Position numbers and translations under genes: made by a program. The notes beneath the pieces were generated by a model that saw nothing but the letters and a program-made list of their open reading frames with translations, was not told the origin of the DNA and did no database searches. Positions 1-7,082 of a stretch of DNA of 11,508 nt are shown in pieces (the stretch's first letter is position 1; each line of letters opens with the position of its first letter). Source of the stretch: an uncultured Actinomycetes bacterium (lineage in GTDB: Bacteria > Actinomycetota > Actinomycetes > Nanopelagicales > Nanopelagicaceae); contig CAJAFH010000105.1 in assembly GCA_903939005.1 (NCBI GenBank), positions 1 to 11,508 of the forward strand, in the 5' to 3' direction.

Positions 1-665
1 GGCGTCGGTTGATCGATACTGCCATATCCAAAAAATTTGTCATAAACATCGGCGGATAAGAAACCTAATCCGTGTGCAACCTCATGCAAAATTACTGATT
101 GCAAGTCGTATTCCGTAGTACGTGGCTTATCGTCACCGCGCTGGTTCCAATTAGCGGATGAATTAACTTGAATAATTATCTCGGCGTTATCGCGATCTAA
201 ATCTTTTCCAGCAAGCGCATTAGCAAGTGCTGATGGATACCAAAGTGTTGAATCAGGCGCACCAACGAATCCGGCAAAGTAACTTCCGGGCCGGGCGCTA
301 CCGAGCACATCACTATTTGCACTTCGGCCCCAGGTAGCTGTCACGGTTATATCAACGGCAGATTTGAAATTTGCTGCCCAGGTATCTAGCGCAGCTTGGA
401 CTTCAGTGCGGGCCCAAATCGGAAATGCGTTATAGGTAATGGCAAACTTTGAAAGCTTCTCTAAATTTGCAGATGGTGAACTCTTTGCAGTTGTCGCATT
501 TGCCACTGGTGCTGAATTACCAGCAAATGTATGGCCCCACACCGTGGCCGGCCGCACTCGAACTTGAGCTTGCGCAGAGGGGGCTAACAGAGAGGTCGAA
601 ATTAACGCAGCAGAAAGTAGTGCGATGCTTAAATTCGCTATCTTTGTACTGGATCTGCCCCACAT
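1..665 (-). CDS. Secreted zinc-metalloprotease-like protein (N-terminal part, cut by window edge)
   Basis: I translated this frame by hand on the minus strand; it stays open for 221 codons and runs off the left edge, so the C-terminus is missing. Residues 1-33 form a Sec-type signal peptide: basic start (R4, K8), hydrophobic core at about 11-28, and an Ala-Gln-Ala cleavage site after A33, so the product is probably exported. Residues about 88-160 resemble the pro-region side of exported HExxHGLGF proteins. H194-E195-V-A-H198-G-L-G-F202 is a clear zinc-binding HExxH motif. In metzincins a third His or Asp follows three residues after the conserved Gly; here that place (205) is Ala or, counting HExxHxxGxxH strictly, S204, so the third ligand must lie elsewhere or be absent. 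The ATG at 665 was chosen because the signal peptide follows directly; TTG or CTG codons a little upstream are also in frame, with an in-frame stop near 711. Substrate unknown. The metalloprotease fold is well supported, activity is inferred. Confidence 0.8.
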   Translation of the reverse strand, partial: MWGRSSTKIANLSIALLSAALISTSLLAPSAQAQVRVRPATVWGHTFAGNSAPVANATTAKSSPSANLEKLSKFAITYNAFPIWARTEVQAALDTWAANFKSAVDITVTATWGRSANSDVLGSARPGSYFAGFVGAPDSTLWYPSALANALAGKDLDRDNAEIIIQVNSSANWNQRGDDKPRTTEYDLQSVILHEVAHGLGFLSADVYDKFFGYGSIDQPT

Positions 666-700
666 ATTGCGCAACGCTATCAGGGTGAGATGATTGGCCA

Positions 701-1054
701 ATGACCGCCCAGCCTAAAATTTCCCGTGAAAATAGCCCTTCGGAATACTCTGAAGTGCTTAATCGGCTGCGCCAAGAACCTGCGATTTCTATGCAGAATT
801 CAGCCGGAAATTCTCGACCAGAACCAACTTTAGATGAGGCTCGCGAAGATTTAGCGCGAGCTATTGGCGAGGTTGCCCATACTTTATTCGCCAAAAAATA
901 TGGCCCGATGGTTGCCACAGTTACTAAAACCACTGCCGAGGCAGTTCTAAAAGATCTCGAGAAGAACGCATATCGCGCCAAGAATGATGCAACTTTGATT
1001 GCCCAAGAACTCATTGACCGCGCGATTACAAAAAATCGGAGTAAGAAGAAGTGA
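701..1054 (+). CDS. Unrecognised 117-residue charged protein, coupled to glutaredoxin-like gene
   Basis: I do not recognise this family. The protein has a polar, probably disordered N-terminal third (residues 1-45, rich in Ser, Pro, Asn, Glu), then a continuous, probably helical segment from about 46 to 112 with many Ala, Glu, Lys and Leu residues, and a basic tail (K-N-R-S-K-K-K). There is no signal peptide, membrane segment or Cys. The ATG at 701 is the only start before an in-frame TGA at 686-688; an AGGGTGAG stretch at 682-689 could be a ribosome binding site, though its 11-base spacing is long. Its stop overlaps the GTG start of the next gene (GTGA), so the two are likely co-translated. 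It diverges from the metalloprotease gene across 35 bases. A longer reading frame on the opposite strand (517-1089) looks like a shadow. The gene call is fairly safe; function is unknown. Confidence 0.75.
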   Translation: MTAQPKISRENSPSEYSEVLNRLRQEPAISMQNSAGNSRPEPTLDEAREDLARAIGEVAHTLFAKKYGPMVATVTKTTAEAVLKDLEKNAYRAKNDATLIAQELIDRAITKNRSKKK

Positions 1055-1302
1055 CAGTGATAACTGTTTACTCTAGAAAAAACTGCCACCTTTGCGACGT
1101 AGCCTTGGAAAGTTTGGAATCAGTTAAAACCGAGTTAGTTTTCGAAATTGAAAAAATCTATATCGATGGAAATGATGAACTAACGAACAAGTATGGCGAA
1201 GAAGTACCAGTGATTCACATCGATGGCAAACATCACGATATGTTTAGAGTAGATCTAGAACGCTTTAGATCTTCCCTTGAAAAACATCGTCAGCATCAAT
1301 AA
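1051..1302 (+). CDS. Glutaredoxin-like thioredoxin-fold protein (DUF836 type)
   Basis: This 83-residue protein has a compact thioredoxin/glutaredoxin fold. The first beta strand (VITVYSR) leads into the redox motif C12-H-L-C15, followed by a helix, a central strand and the VPVI segment around residues 51-54, whose cis-Pro faces the active site in this fold. The CHLCD context is typical of the small glutaredoxin-like family (DUF836) common in Actinobacteria, often found near heme or redox genes. It would act in the cytoplasm as a thiol-disulfide oxidoreductase; its partner is unknown. The start is GTG at 1051, overlapping the preceding stop by four bases, with a weak AAGAAG purine stretch upstream. 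A second GTG at 1057 is also in frame, but the first gives the usual N-terminal strand. The last 38 bases overlap the convergent helicase gene. Confidence 0.87.
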   Translation: MTVITVYSRKNCHLCDVALESLESVKTELVFEIEKIYIDGNDELTNKYGEEVPVIHIDGKHHDMFRVDLERFRSSLEKHRQHQ

Positions 1303-2914
1303 TTCGATACGAATAGCCCTGTTCAGCTAAGAACCGTTGGCGGTTTTGTGCGAAGTCTTGATCGACAGTGTCGCGCGAAACTACTGAATAAAATATCGCA
1401 CCACGACCATCGGACTTTGGACGCAAGATGCGACCTAATCGCTGAGCTTCTTCTTGGCGGGAACCAAATGCACCTGATACTTGAATCGCAATCGTGGCAT
1501 CTGGTAAATCGATCGAGAAGTTAGCCACCTTAGAAACAACTAAACATTTGATTTCACCGGTACGAAATAGCCCAAATAAACGTTCGCGCTCTTTAACAGG
1601 GGTGTCGCCTTTAATTAACGGGACGCCAAGTACTTCAGAAAGTTCATCAAGTTGTGAAATATATTGTCCAATTACTAATACCTGATCTGCGGCATGACGT
1701 TCAACTAGCGCTTCAACAACTTTACGTTTTGTAGCAGTTGTAGAGCAGTAGCGATAACGTTCTTCTGGCTCAGCAGTTGCGTACAACATGCGTTCAGATT
1801 CGGTTAGATTCACGCGTACTTCAACGCATTCTGCCGGCGCGATATAGCCCTGAGATTCAATCTCTTTCCAGGGCACATCAAAACGTTTTGGCCCGATTAG
1901 GCTAAATACTTCGCCTTCCATGCCATCTTCGCGAACTAAAGTCGCAGTTAAACCTAAGCGACGACGGGACTGAATATCGGCAGTAAAGCGAAAAATTGGC
2001 GCTGGCAATAAGTGAACTTCGTCGTAAATAATCAAACCCCAGTCATGCGTATCGAAGAGATCTAAGTGCGCATAAACACCATTCTTCTTCTTCGTCATAA
2101 CTTGGTAGGTGGCAATAGTTACGGGCCGGATCTCTTTTTTAGCACCTGAATACTCGCCAATTTCATCTTCGTTTAGTGTGGTGCGCTTTAGTAATTCATC
2201 ACGCCACTGACGGGCAGCAACTGTGTTTGTAACCAAAATTAAAGTTGTGGCTTTGGCATGTGCCATTGCGGCAGCGCCAACAATAGTTTTTCCAGCGCCA
2301 CAAGGAAGGACAACGACACCAGAGCCACCATGCCAGAAACCTTCAGCAGCTAGTTCTTGGTAAGGACGAATTTTCCAGTCTTTTTGCACTAATGCAATTT
2401 CATGCGCTTGACCATCGACGTAGCCAGCGAAATCTTCGGCTGGCCAACCCAGACGCAATAGTGATTGTTTTATCGCACCACGTTGGCTCGGATGCACAGC
2501 CACAGTTTCTTTATCAATGCGAACGCCCAGCAGTGGCGCAATTTTCTTGGCCCGAATTACTTCTTCGAGAACAGCACTGTCACTTGTGATCAGAATTAAA
2601 CCGTGAACTGGATCTGCTTCTAATCGCAAGCGACCGTAGCGCGACATAGTCTCGGCAATATCTACCAACAATGAATGCGGAACTGCGTAACGAGAGTATT
2701 TAATTAAAGTATCAATTACTTGTTCAGCATCATGGCCAGCAGCACGAGCATTCCATAAACCTAAATTAGTCAGTCGGTAAGTATGAATATGTTCGGGGGA
2801 GCGTTCTAGTTCAGCAAATGGCGCGATCGCTCGTCGACATTCAACGGAACCCGGATGATCAATATCTAAGAGCAGAGTTTTATCGCTCTGGACAATCAGC
2901 GGTCCATCAGTCAT
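1265..2914 (-). CDS. XPB-type (ERCC3-like) superfamily 2 DNA helicase
   Basis: A 549-residue helicase close in size to actinobacterial XPB proteins (M. tuberculosis Rv0861c is the named relative). Residues 7-160 form an N-terminal module found in bacterial XPBs. Two RecA-like domains follow: Walker A G206-A-G-K-T210, DEAH-type box D298-E-V-H301, motif III T323-A-T325 followed at once by the XPB-specific R328-E-D330 triad, and motif VI Q491-R-L-G-R495. All catalytic motifs are intact. The family unwinds DNA 3' to 5' with ATP and is linked to repair or transcription-associated opening; the role of bacterial XPB is less settled than the eukaryotic one. It is the last gene of the minus-strand unit. 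Its ATG overlaps the M20 peptidase stop by eight bases, and an AAGGA ribosome binding site (2923-2927) lies eight bases upstream, so it can initiate by itself. Its 3' end overlaps the glutaredoxin-like gene. Confidence 0.95.
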   Translation of the reverse strand: MTDGPLIVQSDKTLLLDIDHPGSVECRRAIAPFAELERSPEHIHTYRLTNLGLWNARAAGHDAEQVIDTLIKYSRYAVPHSLLVDIAETMSRYGRLRLEADPVHGLILITSDSAVLEEVIRAKKIAPLLGVRIDKETVAVHPSQRGAIKQSLLRLGWPAEDFAGYVDGQAHEIALVQKDWKIRPYQELAAEGFWHGGSGVVVLPCGAGKTIVGAAAMAHAKATTLILVTNTVAARQWRDELLKRTTLNEDEIGEYSGAKKEIRPVTIATYQVMTKKKNGVYAHLDLFDTHDWGLIIYDEVHLLPAPIFRFTADIQSRRRLGLTATLVREDGMEGEVFSLIGPKRFDVPWKEIESQGYIAPAECVEVRVNLTESERMLYATAEPEERYRYCSTTATKRKVVEALVERHAADQVLVIGQYISQLDELSEVLGVPLIKGDTPVKERERLFGLFRTGEIKCLVVSKVANFSIDLPDATIAIQVSGAFGSRQEEAQRLGRILRPKSDGRGAIFYSVVSRDTVDQDFAQNRQRFLAEQGYSYRIIDADDVFQGKI

Positions 2915-4022
2915 TTAATAGGTCCTTAATAAAGGCGTGCAGGAAGTCAGTTCGTTGGTGCATTGCGCTAACACTTGCCCATTCAGTGAGCGCATGCGCG
3001 CCGCCACCAATTGCGCCTAAACCATCTAGAACTTGAGCACCAGCTGCTGCTGCAAAGTTGCCATCACTGGCACCACCGACTGAGGCGTGACCAAGTGCCG
3101 GAATTCCGATTGTGGCCGCGACTTTTTCAGCGCGCTCGTAAAGGGCTTTAGTTGCAGCTGGTTCAAGCGGTGGACGATTCAAGCCACCGATAATTTCAAT
3201 GCGAGCAGCTGGGTTATTTGGTTGCAAAGATTTGATGGCTGCATCAACCCGAAGTAGTTCAGCGGCCGAATAAGAACGCGCATCGATATCTAAAACTGCT
3301 AAATCAGGAACTGAGTTGGTTGTGGTGCCAGCGCTTAACATGGTCGGAACAACTGTGGTGCCATGCTCAGAATTTTCTAGAGCTGCCATTTGTAAAACTA
3401 AATGAGAAATTTCAACAGTTGAATTTATTCCATTTTCGGGTTCCAGGCCTGCGTGAGCAGCACGACCATGAACTTTTACTTGATACATCGAAGTTCCTTT
3501 GCGGCCAGTTTTAACTTTGCCATCAAGTGATGCTTCAAGAACCAATACCGCTTTAGCGTTCTGCGAAAGTTCTTTAATTAAATTGCGTGATGCGTGGCTG
3601 CCAGTTTCTTCATCAGTAGTTGCAACTAGTGCGACTGATCCGTCGATTCCTTTAAGCGCAAAGAGAGCCTGCAAGAAGCCAACTTTCATATCAAAAGTTC
3701 CGGGCCCGCGAATAACATCGCCATTGATTTCAAATAGTGGTTGGTATGAACCCTTTGGCCAAACGGTATCTAAATGTGCAAGCAAAACAATTTCCGGTTT
3801 AGCATCGCCCCACCAGAAAACTGGGCGACCTTCGATTTCGCGAATCTGTGCCGGCGTTCCTAAAACATCAGCTGCAATTGCGCTGGCAACTTCGACAACT
3901 TCGCGACAAGCGGCGAGATCTTCGGTGGGGGATTCGCAGCGAACTAAGGTCTCTAGAGCGCTAAGCATTAGGTCAGGCATAGGGTTAAGTCTGCCGTATT
4001 CGGGACTTTGGGCGTCGGTCAT
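2907..4022 (-). CDS. M20-family metallopeptidase (glutamate carboxypeptidase / ArgE-like)
   Basis: A 371-residue M20 di-zinc peptidase with all expected ligands: H83 and D85 in the LAHLDT motif, D111 in GTFDMK, the catalytic pair E138-E139 in TTDEET, E163 in VLEAS, and H343 in GGAHALTEW. The inserted lid/dimerisation domain spans about 175-285 and has the usual GRAAHAG signature, with H190 as the residue that reaches across the dimer. There is no signal peptide, so it should be cytoplasmic. The closest sequence flavour is glutamate carboxypeptidase/CPG2-like, which hydrolyses N-acyl amino acids or small peptides; the actual substrate cannot be told. Its ATG overlaps the upstream stop (ATGA at 4019-4022) and its end overlaps the helicase start, placing a metabolic enzyme between two helicase-related genes. 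The poor Shine-Dalgarno (a G-run ten bases upstream) suggests translational coupling. Confidence 0.92.
   Translation of the reverse strand: MTDAQSPEYGRLNPMPDLMLSALETLVRCESPTEDLAACREVVEVASAIAADVLGTPAQIREIEGRPVFWWGDAKPEIVLLAHLDTVWPKGSYQPLFEINGDVIRGPGTFDMKVGFLQALFALKGIDGSVALVATTDEETGSHASRNLIKELSQNAKAVLVLEASLDGKVKTGRKGTSMYQVKVHGRAAHAGLEPENGINSTVEISHLVLQMAALENSEHGTTVVPTMLSAGTTTNSVPDLAVLDIDARSYSAAELLRVDAAIKSLQPNNPAARIEIIGGLNRPPLEPAATKALYERAEKVAATIGIPALGHASVGGASDGNFAAAAGAQVLDGLGAIGGGAHALTEWASVSAMHQRTDFLHAFIKDLLND
2923..2927 (-). promoter_or_regulatory. Ribosome binding site of the XPB helicase gene (AAGGA)
   Basis: On the minus strand AAGGA lies eight bases before the ATG at 2914, inside the last codons of the M20 peptidase gene. 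It is the best Shine-Dalgarno seen in the minus-strand run and fixes the helicase start, which overlaps the upstream stop by eight bases. Confidence 0.6.
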
Positions 4023-6214
4023 AGCGGTGCGACCCCCGTAATACGCGGGATTCGAAAGCTTTGCATCTCGCCAGTGGCATGATCTCGAGCCACTAAGGCA
4101 CCTGCCGAGATTTTTATTGGGTCAACTATGCGATGTGAAACGGCGCCATTGTTATCGGCATAACCAATTGAAAGTGCTTGTTGTTTTTCAACGTAGATCG
4201 CTAAAAGATCCATAGTTTCATTTGCGGTAGTGCGCGGCAATGAACCTAGAGCGTTTGCGGCTGAATCGCGAATTTTGCTCTGCTTATGACTCGATTTCTC
4301 GCCCGCTCTAATTGAACGCACTGCGGCAGACAAAGTTGATTCTGTTGGCGGATCAATTTCACCGATTACCCGAGGAGGCTTTGGTTTTGCTTTTGCGCGA
4401 TGAGAGCGATGGCCAGTAATTAAGGCACCATTGCTTGCTTCAGCTGCTGGCAAGTAACCAGCGCTACGCAAAACATTCATGGCATCTGCCGCATCTAAAT
4501 CGCAGATCAAAACTTCAGCGGCAATTTTTCTTAGCGAAAGAACATCAAGTCGCTTATCGCTCATGATCTGCGCAATAAGTGAAGTGTCCTCGCAGCGGAT
4601 AAAGCTGGCGGTATTGCCAACACGCAACTTTCCATGTTTCTTTGCAACATCGGCAATCAAATATTCCAGCGGTTGTGGCATTGGAGTTTTTGAAGTCTTA
4701 ACTAAGAAGGTGCGAATTTCTTCACCGCTTTTGCCATGATCAAGCCCACGACGAATTGATGCTTCGCTGAACCGGTAAACAGTTGCGCCGCCTCGACTTT
4801 CAATGTCAGCGACTGCGGAAAGATCGCGGGCAATGTCATGCTCGAGCGGCCCTGGCGCAATTGCAGTGTTATCGCTTTGAATCAAAATATGGTCAACCGG
4901 TTTTGGTAGATCGGTATCGATACCAATCTCATCGGCACCATTCATAAATGCCCGACCATATTTAGCAGATGCGCCTTGACCAGTGAAGCCCAGCCATTCA
5001 GCTTCACGCAACGTCCAAGCAATAAGTTCCTCTTGAATGCCCGGATTACGCTTACTTGGCGAGATCCATTTAACCGTGCGCGTAAAGCTAGATAGCTCTG
5101 GTGCCAGGTTTGGTTGTTCATTTAGCAACTTAATTACTAATTTACGGGTGCTTGCCGCATTTACGCGATCAAGTTCGGGGCCAAGGGCTGCAACGCTCTT
5201 TGCTTCGCCGCGACCAACTAGGCCACTAACGCGTGAAGTTGTTAACCAATTTGCGGCAAGAGCACTCCAACGAGTTTCGGCGCTTTGGGTTAACCAAATA
5301 TCAAAATTGTTACTTGGCAAAATGCGATCATCGCCATCAATAGTTAGCAAACCGGCTAGGTAAGAAAGTTCGGCAATAAATGCGGCACAGTTTTCATCTA
5401 TTCCGATATGTGCTGAAATTAATTTCAAGTCACGGACACCAAGGCCGCCAGAACGAAGCGCATCGGCTGGTTCTTGTGCCCAGAAGTGAAGTAGCTCTTC
5501 GACCCAACCAAGCACAGTTGCGACATTTGCAGCAGCAGCCATGTTTACAGATTTTTCGACTCGCTTAGTTCCGGTTACGGCAGGTGCGGTACTTTCATAA
5601 CTCTTATGAACTTTTCCACCGCGTAAGAAAATTCCGACTTCGCGCGGCATGATTACAGTGCGCTGATCTAGCGGAACGAGAAACTTACGATCTAGCAACC
5701 AAGCAATGCCAGGGCCCGGATTCTTAATGTCGCCAACGCTTCCGCGAGGTGGTCCCCAAATTAATTGAGTAAGCACACGATTAGCAGCTTCTGGAGCTTC
5801 GTTTAATTCTGTCAGTTTTAATTTTGCAAGAGATGCTGGCCCCAGACCTGCTGGTTCATTAATCAAGAGTTGGCTTACCGAAGTAGGTAGTCGCAATGCT
5901 TTTTCAGTTGGATAGATCAGCCCAAAAGCTATAAGTCGCACGACTGCAATGGCGGCATCCTTATGGGTAATTGAAATAACATTTTTAAGCGTAAATTCTT
6001 CATCTAGCGCGACACATGCTTCGAGAATTTGGAATTCAAACTCGGTTAGCGAATCAATCGCACGCGCAATGCTGTGTGAAGATGAAGCTCGAACTGCAAG
6101 GGATGCTAAATCTGGCGGAACTGGGGAAACTAAATCGGGGCGCGCAGCAAAAAGCTCAGATAAACCGGCATCGTCAAGCGAGCGCAGGTAGTCAGTAAAT
6201 GAGCGAATTTCCAT
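4019..6214 (-). CDS. XPB-associated protein with helicase-associated (PF13625-like) domain and WYL-like C-terminus
   Basis: This 731-residue protein matches the large partner encoded beside XPB in Actinobacteria (Rv0862c-type). It has no Walker A or DEAD box, so it is not itself an ATPase. Residues 1-~440 look all-helical with winged-helix-like stretches. Residues about 442-592 form a module similar to the N-terminus of the neighbouring XPB: ILIQSDNT at 443-450 against LIVQSDKT at 6-13, then matching YRF/YRL, MPQPLEYLI/VPHSLLVDI and HGKLRV/YGRLRL blocks with almost the same spacing. A basic Pro/Lys linker follows (about 597-620). Residues 667-731 resemble a WYL domain: SIGYADNNG, then HRIVDPIKI, GALVARDHATGE and FRIPRITGV. 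Cytoplasmic; inferred to load or regulate XPB. The ATG lies nine bases after a TAATGT box. The stop is overlapped by the M20 start. Membership of the family is confident; biochemical role is inference. Confidence 0.88.
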   Translation of the reverse strand: MEIRSFTDYLRSLDDAGLSELFAARPDLVSPVPPDLASLAVRASSSHSIARAIDSLTEFEFQILEACVALDEEFTLKNVISITHKDAAIAVVRLIAFGLIYPTEKALRLPTSVSQLLINEPAGLGPASLAKLKLTELNEAPEAANRVLTQLIWGPPRGSVGDIKNPGPGIAWLLDRKFLVPLDQRTVIMPREVGIFLRGGKVHKSYESTAPAVTGTKRVEKSVNMAAAANVATVLGWVEELLHFWAQEPADALRSGGLGVRDLKLISAHIGIDENCAAFIAELSYLAGLLTIDGDDRILPSNNFDIWLTQSAETRWSALAANWLTTSRVSGLVGRGEAKSVAALGPELDRVNAASTRKLVIKLLNEQPNLAPELSSFTRTVKWISPSKRNPGIQEELIAWTLREAEWLGFTGQGASAKYGRAFMNGADEIGIDTDLPKPVDHILIQSDNTAIAPGPLEHDIARDLSAVADIESRGGATVYRFSEASIRRGLDHGKSGEEIRTFLVKTSKTPMPQPLEYLIADVAKKHGKLRVGNTASFIRCEDTSLIAQIMSDKRLDVLSLRKIAAEVLICDLDAADAMNVLRSAGYLPAAEASNGALITGHRSHRAKAKPKPPRVIGEIDPPTESTLSAAVRSIRAGEKSSHKQSKIRDSAANALGSLPRTTANETMDLLAIYVEKQQALSIGYADNNGAVSHRIVDPIKISAGALVARDHATGEMQSFRIPRITGVAPL

Positions 6215-6223
6215 AACCGCCCT

Positions 6224-6229
6224 ACATTA
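6224..6229 (-). promoter_or_regulatory. Possible -10 element (TAATGT) ahead of the XPB-associated gene
   Basis: TAATGT fits the actinobacterial TANNNT -10 consensus and sits nine bases before the ATG at 6214, which would put the transcript start at or next to the start codon. No convincing -35 is seen; a TTGAAT lies 23 bases further up, too far for normal spacing. It lies in the 53-base gap (6215-6267), the only real gap in the minus-strand gene run, so the helicase genes may have their own promoter in addition to read-through from the HAD gene. Confidence 0.35.
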
Positions 6230-6267
6230 GTGGAAGGAAGGGCGATCCGCCTATTCAAGGTTCTGGG

Positions 6268-7032
6268 CTAGCGAGATTTACGAGGGCGCAGCCAAGTTAG
6301 GCCGGCAGCCAATCGACTAACCAGTGGCCCAAAAATTTGGCTAAATTTGCGGCCCCGGCGAAATTCATGAATTGGCCAGCCTTCACTCATCGCTCGCAAT
6401 TGCAAAATCGCATCAGGATTAATTGCATTTGGTTTTCCTACGGCTCGAAGCAATGGCAAATCATTATGGCTATCTGAATATGAGTAACACTGGGAAAGAT
6501 CAAAATTTCTATCGGCTGCCAACTTGGTAATTGCCACAGCCTTTTCGGCACCGTGCAACAAATTACCTTCTAAAGTTCCAGTGTATTTTCCATCTTTAAT
6601 GGTGGCTCTACTTCCGAGTGCGCCAGTAAAACCTAACCGATTTGCAATCAGAATTGCCATATCTTCAGGCGCTGCAGTAACGAGCCAAACTTCTTCACCA
6701 TTTGCTAAATGCGCGCCAGCAATATCAATCGTGCCTTGCCAAAGTGCGGGAGATACGAATTCATCATAAATTTCTTGACCAATGGCTTCAATTTCGGCAA
6801 CACCATGGCCACCAATAAAATCAGTTGCCGCATTTTGGAATTTAATAATTTCTTCTTTATTTTCTTTACCGGTTAAGCGAAATCTCAGGTTGGCTAAGAC
6901 AAAGCGCGAAATGTCAGCTTTGGTAAAGAAACCTCGCTGGTACATGCCTCTTCCGAGAAAGTAGAGCGATGATCCGTGGATCAAGGTGTTATCTACATCG
7001 AAAAAGGCCGCTCGCTTTTGGGTGAGTGCCAT
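6268..7032 (-). CDS. HAD-IB family phosphatase (SerB/CicA-like)
   Basis: A 254-residue haloacid dehalogenase-superfamily hydrolase. The nucleophile motif is F-D12-V-D14-N-T16, motif II is V-T119-A-A-P, the motif III lysine is K164 in GAEKAV, and motif IV is S186-D187-S-H-N-D191, so all catalytic residues are present. The helical cap between about 20 and 100 is typical of subfamily IB, which includes phosphoserine phosphatase and many actinobacterial enzymes of unproven substrate. The DVDNT rather than DMDGT nucleophile motif and the long basic C-terminal tail (RPRKSR) argue for a generic HAD-IB hydrolase instead of true SerB. The tail has a modest hydrophobic stretch (about 233-247) that could touch the membrane. 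It is the first gene of the minus-strand run, separated by 53 bases from the next, and diverges from the histidine phosphatase gene. Substrate unknown. Confidence 0.9.
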   Translation of the reverse strand: MALTQKRAAFFDVDNTLIHGSSLYFLGRGMYQRGFFTKADISRFVLANLRFRLTGKENKEEIIKFQNAATDFIGGHGVAEIEAIGQEIYDEFVSPALWQGTIDIAGAHLANGEEVWLVTAAPEDMAILIANRLGFTGALGSRATIKDGKYTGTLEGNLLHGAEKAVAITKLAADRNFDLSQCYSYSDSHNDLPLLRAVGKPNAINPDAILQLRAMSEGWPIHEFRRGRKFSQIFGPLVSRLAAGLTWLRPRKSR

Positions 7033-7038
7033 GTCACT

Positions 7039-7044
7039 ACCTTA
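7039..7044 (-). promoter_or_regulatory. -10 element (TAAGGT) for the HAD phosphatase gene
   Basis: TAAGGT matches TANNNT and ends exactly six bases before the ATG at 7032. A transcript starting about seven bases after the -10 would begin at the A of ATG, so a leaderless mRNA is predicted. No Shine-Dalgarno is present in the gap, which agrees. No clear -35 hexamer is seen at the expected distance. Confidence 0.5.
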
Positions 7045-7070
7045 GCGAGAGAACTGTAAATCCGACGCTT

Positions 7071-7076
7071 TATGCT
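7071..7076 (+). promoter_or_regulatory. -10 element (TATGCT) for the cytochrome c maturation operon
   Basis: TATGCT matches TANNNT and ends six bases before the ATG at 7083, the same geometry as the divergent promoter. It predicts a leaderless transcript for the five-gene plus-strand operon. The region lacks a purine-rich ribosome binding site. The -35 position holds AGAGAA, far from consensus, so an activator or a -10-dominated promoter is possible. Confidence 0.5.
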
Positions 7077-7082
7077 TAGCGT

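Noticed and set aside
517..1089. 190-codon minus-strand reading frame
   Set aside because: It overlaps the metalloprotease gene in a different frame of the same strand and lies antisense to the 117-residue gene. Its composition (many Ser, Phe, Arg runs) looks like a shadow, and no family is recognised.
1303..1330. Terminator for the 701-1302 unit
   Set aside because: The region is coding on the other strand and I see no stable stem followed by a T-run.
3499..4041. 180-codon plus-strand reading frame
   Set aside because: Antisense to the M20 peptidase gene, which has all its zinc ligands; the plus-strand translation shows no family features.
6215..6267. GGCG/CGCC palindrome in the gap after the HAD gene as a terminator
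   Set aside because: Only four paired bases with a three-base loop and no T-run; too weak to call. Read-through into the helicase genes remains possible.
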